In this document: positions 61,779 through 64,000 of the stretch, piece after piece
Layout: each line of letters opens with the position of its first letter
How positions within the stretch are numbered: the first letter of the stretch is position 1
Assembly (NCBI GenBank): GCA_029267445.1
Contig: JAJUIU010000001.1
Location: 1-64,000, forward strand
Length of the DNA stretch: 64,000 bases
Direction: 5' to 3'
Source: Rhodospirillaceae bacterium
GTDB taxonomy: Bacteria; Pseudomonadota; Alphaproteobacteria; Azospirillales; Azospirillaceae
The notes under the pieces: generated by a model
The model's input: the letters and a program-made list of their open reading frames with translations, nothing else
Told to the model about the DNA's origin: nothing
The model's database searches: none
Translations under genes and position numbers: made by a program

Positions 61779-62566
61779 CCGGTGCCGGCATCTGGCGTTG
61801 GCTGGCCCCGCTGCTGCTGGGCGTGCTCGTTCTCGCCCTCTGGGAATGGGCCGTGCGCGCCCTGGACGTGCCGGTCTTCGTCCTGCCGGCGCCGAGCGCG
61901 GTCGCAAGGGCCCTCGTTGCGGATTACCCGCTCCTGCTGGGCTCGCTCTGGCTGACGCTGAAGATCACACTGCAAGCCTTTGTTCTGGCGTTGATCACAG
62001 GCGTCGGCCTCGCGGTCCTGTTCGCGCAGTCGCGCACCCTGTCGGCGGCGCTTTATCCCTATGCCGTGATCCTGCAGGTGACGCCCGTCGTGGCGATCGC
62101 GCCCCTGGTGATCATCTGGGTCGGGTACGAACGGGTGGATCTGGCCCTGCTGATCCTGGCCTGGATCGTGGCGTTCTTCCCGATCCTGTCGAACGCGACG
62201 CTTGGGCTGACGGCGGTGGACCCCAACCTGCGCGACCTGTTCCGCTTGAATGGCGCCGGCCGCTGGCAGACGCTGTGGCGTCTGCAGATGCCGTCGGCGC
62301 TGCCCTATATCCTGGCCGGCGCCAAGGTGTCGGGCGGCCTCGCCTTGATCGGTGCCGTGGTGGCCGAATTCGTCGCGGGGTCCGGCACCGCGTCCGGGCT
62401 CGCCTGGCGGATCGTCGAGTCCGGAAACCGGCTCAACATCCCGCGCCTCTTCGCCGCCCTGCTGCTCCTGTCGCTGCTGGGCATCCTGATCTTCGCCGCC
62501 CTGTCCTGGCTGCAGCGGCGCCTGCTCGCCCGCTGGCACGAGAGCGAGATCGGGCGCGGCGCCTGA
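61775..62566 (+). CDS. ABC transporter permease (ThiX/TauC-like)
   Basis: 263-residue inner-membrane permease with six helices (LLLGVLVLALWEWAVRAL first) and the EAA-type coupling loop ending FRLNGAGRWQTLWRLQMPSALPYILAG (in part). Start is GTG 61775, coupled by GTGA to the ATPase gene. With the preceding two genes it makes a complete importer. Ends 3 bases from the convergent apt stop. Confidence 0.92.
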   Translation: MTGAGIWRWLAPLLLGVLVLALWEWAVRALDVPVFVLPAPSAVARALVADYPLLLGSLWLTLKITLQAFVLALITGVGLAVLFAQSRTLSAALYPYAVILQVTPVVAIAPLVIIWVGYERVDLALLILAWIVAFFPILSNATLGLTAVDPNLRDLFRLNGAGRWQTLWRLQMPSALPYILAGAKVSGGLALIGAVVAEFVAGSGTASGLAWRIVESGNRLNIPRLFAALLLLSLLGILIFAALSWLQRRLLARWHESEIGRGA

Positions 62567-62569
62567 CCG

Positions 62570-63085
62570 TCAGCTGTCGTAGCTGATCAGCGTATGCGAC
62601 GGCACGTCCAGCCTCGCGCGGCCGTTCAGGAAGGCGAGTTCCACGATGAAGGCGGCGGCACGGACGTCGGCACCCACCTCGCGCAGCAAGGCGATGGCCG
62701 CCGCCATCGTTCCGCCCGTCGCCAGCAGGTCGTCGAGGACCACCACGCGCTGGCCGGGCCGGATGGCGTCGTCCTGGATCTCGACCGTATCGGTGCCGTA
62801 CTCCAGGTCATAGGTGTGGCGGACCGTACGGCCGGGCAGCTTCCCCTTCTTCCGCACCATCACGAATCCGACGCCGAGTTCCAGGGCCAGCGGGGCCGCC
62901 GTCAGGAACCCGCGGGATTCGATGCCGACCAGCAGGTCCGGCTTGTGCGGGCGTACGACCTCGGCCAGCTGGCGCACCGTCTCGCGCCAGGCGTCCGCAT
63001 GGGCCAGCAGGGTGGAGATGTCGTAGAAAAGTATGCCCGGCTTGGGGAAATCCGGGACGGACCGGATATGCTGGCGGATGTCCAT
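62570..63085 (-). CDS. apt: adenine phosphoribosyltransferase
   Basis: Salvages adenine with PRPP to AMP. 171 residues, normal. Starts [20 protein letters not shown]; the PRPP-binding loop is [18 protein letters not shown] and the substrate region [20 protein letters not shown]. The ATG at 63085 is the conserved start; an earlier in-frame start would add 15 residues of no similarity. Divergent from the MlaE-type gene by about 100 bases. Confidence 0.96.
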   Translation of the reverse strand: MDIRQHIRSVPDFPKPGILFYDISTLLAHADAWRETVRQLAEVVRPHKPDLLVGIESRGFLTAAPLALELGVGFVMVRKKGKLPGRTVRHTYDLEYGTDTVEIQDDAIRPGQRVVVLDDLLATGGTMAAAIALLREVGADVRAAAFIVELAFLNGRARLDVPSHTLISYDS

Positions 63086-63192
63086 CGGGGTCCTGGCCTC
63101 GCCTTTTCCAGTCCCGGTGTTGACCGGCATCGGGCCTTCCTGTCAAGTGGATGGGGCGAACGGACCCGCGCGGCCAACCGATCGGAATGGGC

Positions 63193-64000
63193 ATGGTATC
63201 GGAACCAGGCTGGATGGAAACCGCCTGGCAGGGCGATCAATGGGTCCTGGCGGCCGGCGGCCGTTGGGACTTGTCCGCCGTGGCCCGCCTGGAATCCAAC
63301 GTGCACCGGACGGGTCCCGACCGGCGGGGCGCCACCGTCTGCCTCGATCTGTCCGGCTTGACCGCGCTGGACACGGCCGGCGCCCTCCTGATCGACGGCC
63401 TGGCCGACCGGCTGCGCGCGGAGGGCCATACCGTGGCCGTCGTCGGCGCCCGCGAGGATCTCTGCGCGCTGCTGCGCGACGTGCGCCGGGCCGCCCATGT
63501 CGAATGTCCGGGGGGACCGCCGCACAAGCCGGTCCGCGACATGGTCTACCGGGTGGGGGAGACGACCGTCCACGCGCTGCGTGACGGGGCTGAGCTGCTG
63601 GCCTTCCTCGGCATGGTCACGGTGACGATGCTGCGCGTGGCGCGCTCGCCGGGGCGGCTCCGGCTGACGTCGTTCGCTTTCCATCTGGAGCAGGTGGGGC
63701 TGAACGCCCTGCCGATCGTCGGGCTCCTGTCTTTCCTGATCGGCGTCGTGCTCGCCTACCAGGGTGCCGACCAGCTCCGCCAGTTCGGGGCGGAGATCTT
63801 CGTGGTCAACCTTCTCGGCATCTCGATCCTGCGCGAGATCGGCATCCTGATGACGTCGATCATCGTCGCCGGCCGCTCCGGCTCCGCCTTCACGGCCCAG
63901 ATCGGCACAATGAAGGTGAACCAGGAGGTGGACGCGATGCGCACGCTCGGCCTCGATCCGGTCGAGGTCCTGGTGCTGCCGCGTGTCCTGGCCCTGATGG
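63193..64000 (+). CDS. MlaE-family lipid ABC transporter permease with N-terminal STAS domain (3' cut)
   Basis: Permease of the Mla-type intermembrane phospholipid transport system. 269 residues are visible before the window ends. Residues 1-115 form a STAS-like domain (LDLSGLTALDTAGALLIDGL) which in many alphaproteobacteria is fused to MlaE, and from about 130 the MlaE permease begins: VGLNALPIVGLLSFLIGVVL, FVVNLLGISILREIGILMTS, IVAGRSGSAFTAQIG and VNQEVDAMRTLGLDPVEVLV. The start is ATG 63193 or 63187, neither with a strong ribosome site. An mlaF-type ATPase and mlaD would be expected just beyond the window. Confidence 0.92.
   Translation, partial: MVSEPGWMETAWQGDQWVLAAGGRWDLSAVARLESNVHRTGPDRRGATVCLDLSGLTALDTAGALLIDGLADRLRAEGHTVAVVGAREDLCALLRDVRRAAHVECPGGPPHKPVRDMVYRVGETTVHALRDGAELLAFLGMVTVTMLRVARSPGRLRLTSFAFHLEQVGLNALPIVGLLSFLIGVVLAYQGADQLRQFGAEIFVVNLLGISILREIGILMTSIIVAGRSGSAFTAQIGTMKVNQEVDAMRTLGLDPVEVLVLPRVLALM

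Overview
The window is high-GC (roughly 70%), densely coded alphaproteobacterial DNA, most like the Rhodospirillales/Azospirillaceae. The evidence is a C4-type 5-aminolevulinate synthase (hemA), a purQL-bolA-grxD block, a second-type leuCD pair, monothiol Grx/BolA, a CrbS-like symporter-kinase, and proximal promoters close to TTGACA/TATAAT. I see no tRNA, rRNA, CRISPR array, insertion sequence or prophage. The genus cannot be fixed from the sequence alone. The first ~120 bases differ: about 48% GC, encoding a piece of thioredoxin reductase on the minus strand joined directly to a gltX that lacks its 5' end. This is probably an assembly mis-join.

Layout. 1-8.7 kb: gltX fragment, cysS, palindromic intergenic repeats, cimA, trmJ, two uncharacterised proteins, rpsD and a secreted hydrolase. 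8.7-15.7 kb: on the minus strand purQ-purL-bolA-hydrolase-grxD, then divergent leuC-leuD. 15.7-21.5 kb: a translationally coupled minus-strand operon of a receiver protein, a fusion of a histidine-kinase-like module with a DEDDh exonuclease, a two-helix membrane protein, and a Na+/solute symporter fused to a histidine kinase. 21.5-35.7 kb: exoD, secF without secD, a PRC-barrel protein, hemA, an aminotransferase, a PepSY-like protein, an OmpR/EnvZ-type pair, an M20 amidohydrolase, a PrcB-like lipoprotein, a CapD-type sugar dehydratase, a degenerate HisKA_2 sensor and a phytase-like protein.

35.7-55.3 kb is mainly a polyamine region. It holds a gamma-glutamylputrescine oxidase (puuB), two glutamine-synthetase-like gamma-glutamylpolyamine synthetases (puuA type), a putrescine-type transaminase (spuC type), a complete putrescine/spermidine ABC transporter (potFGHI), an agmatine deiminase (aguA) and an aminoaldehyde dehydrogenase (puuC type). 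Together they would import polyamines and convert agmatine or putrescine toward GABA. Interspersed are an enoyl-CoA hydratase, hydrolases, a Mn catalase, a MOSC protein and a divergent ClpP. aguB and puuD are not in the window.

55.3-64 kb: a metallophosphoesterase, a creatininase-family amidase, a GMC oxidoreductase, then a tight operon of pteridine-reductase-like SDR, folB, and a complete NMT1/ThiY-like ABC transporter, followed by apt (minus strand) and the start of an MlaE-type permease that runs off the end. The two most notable items are the sensor/exonuclease/symporter operon at 15.8-21.5 kb, whose fused kinase module has lost its phospho-acceptor His while the nuclease residues are intact, and three tandem 10-bp repeats placed just upstream of a predicted promoter for the puuC-type gene.
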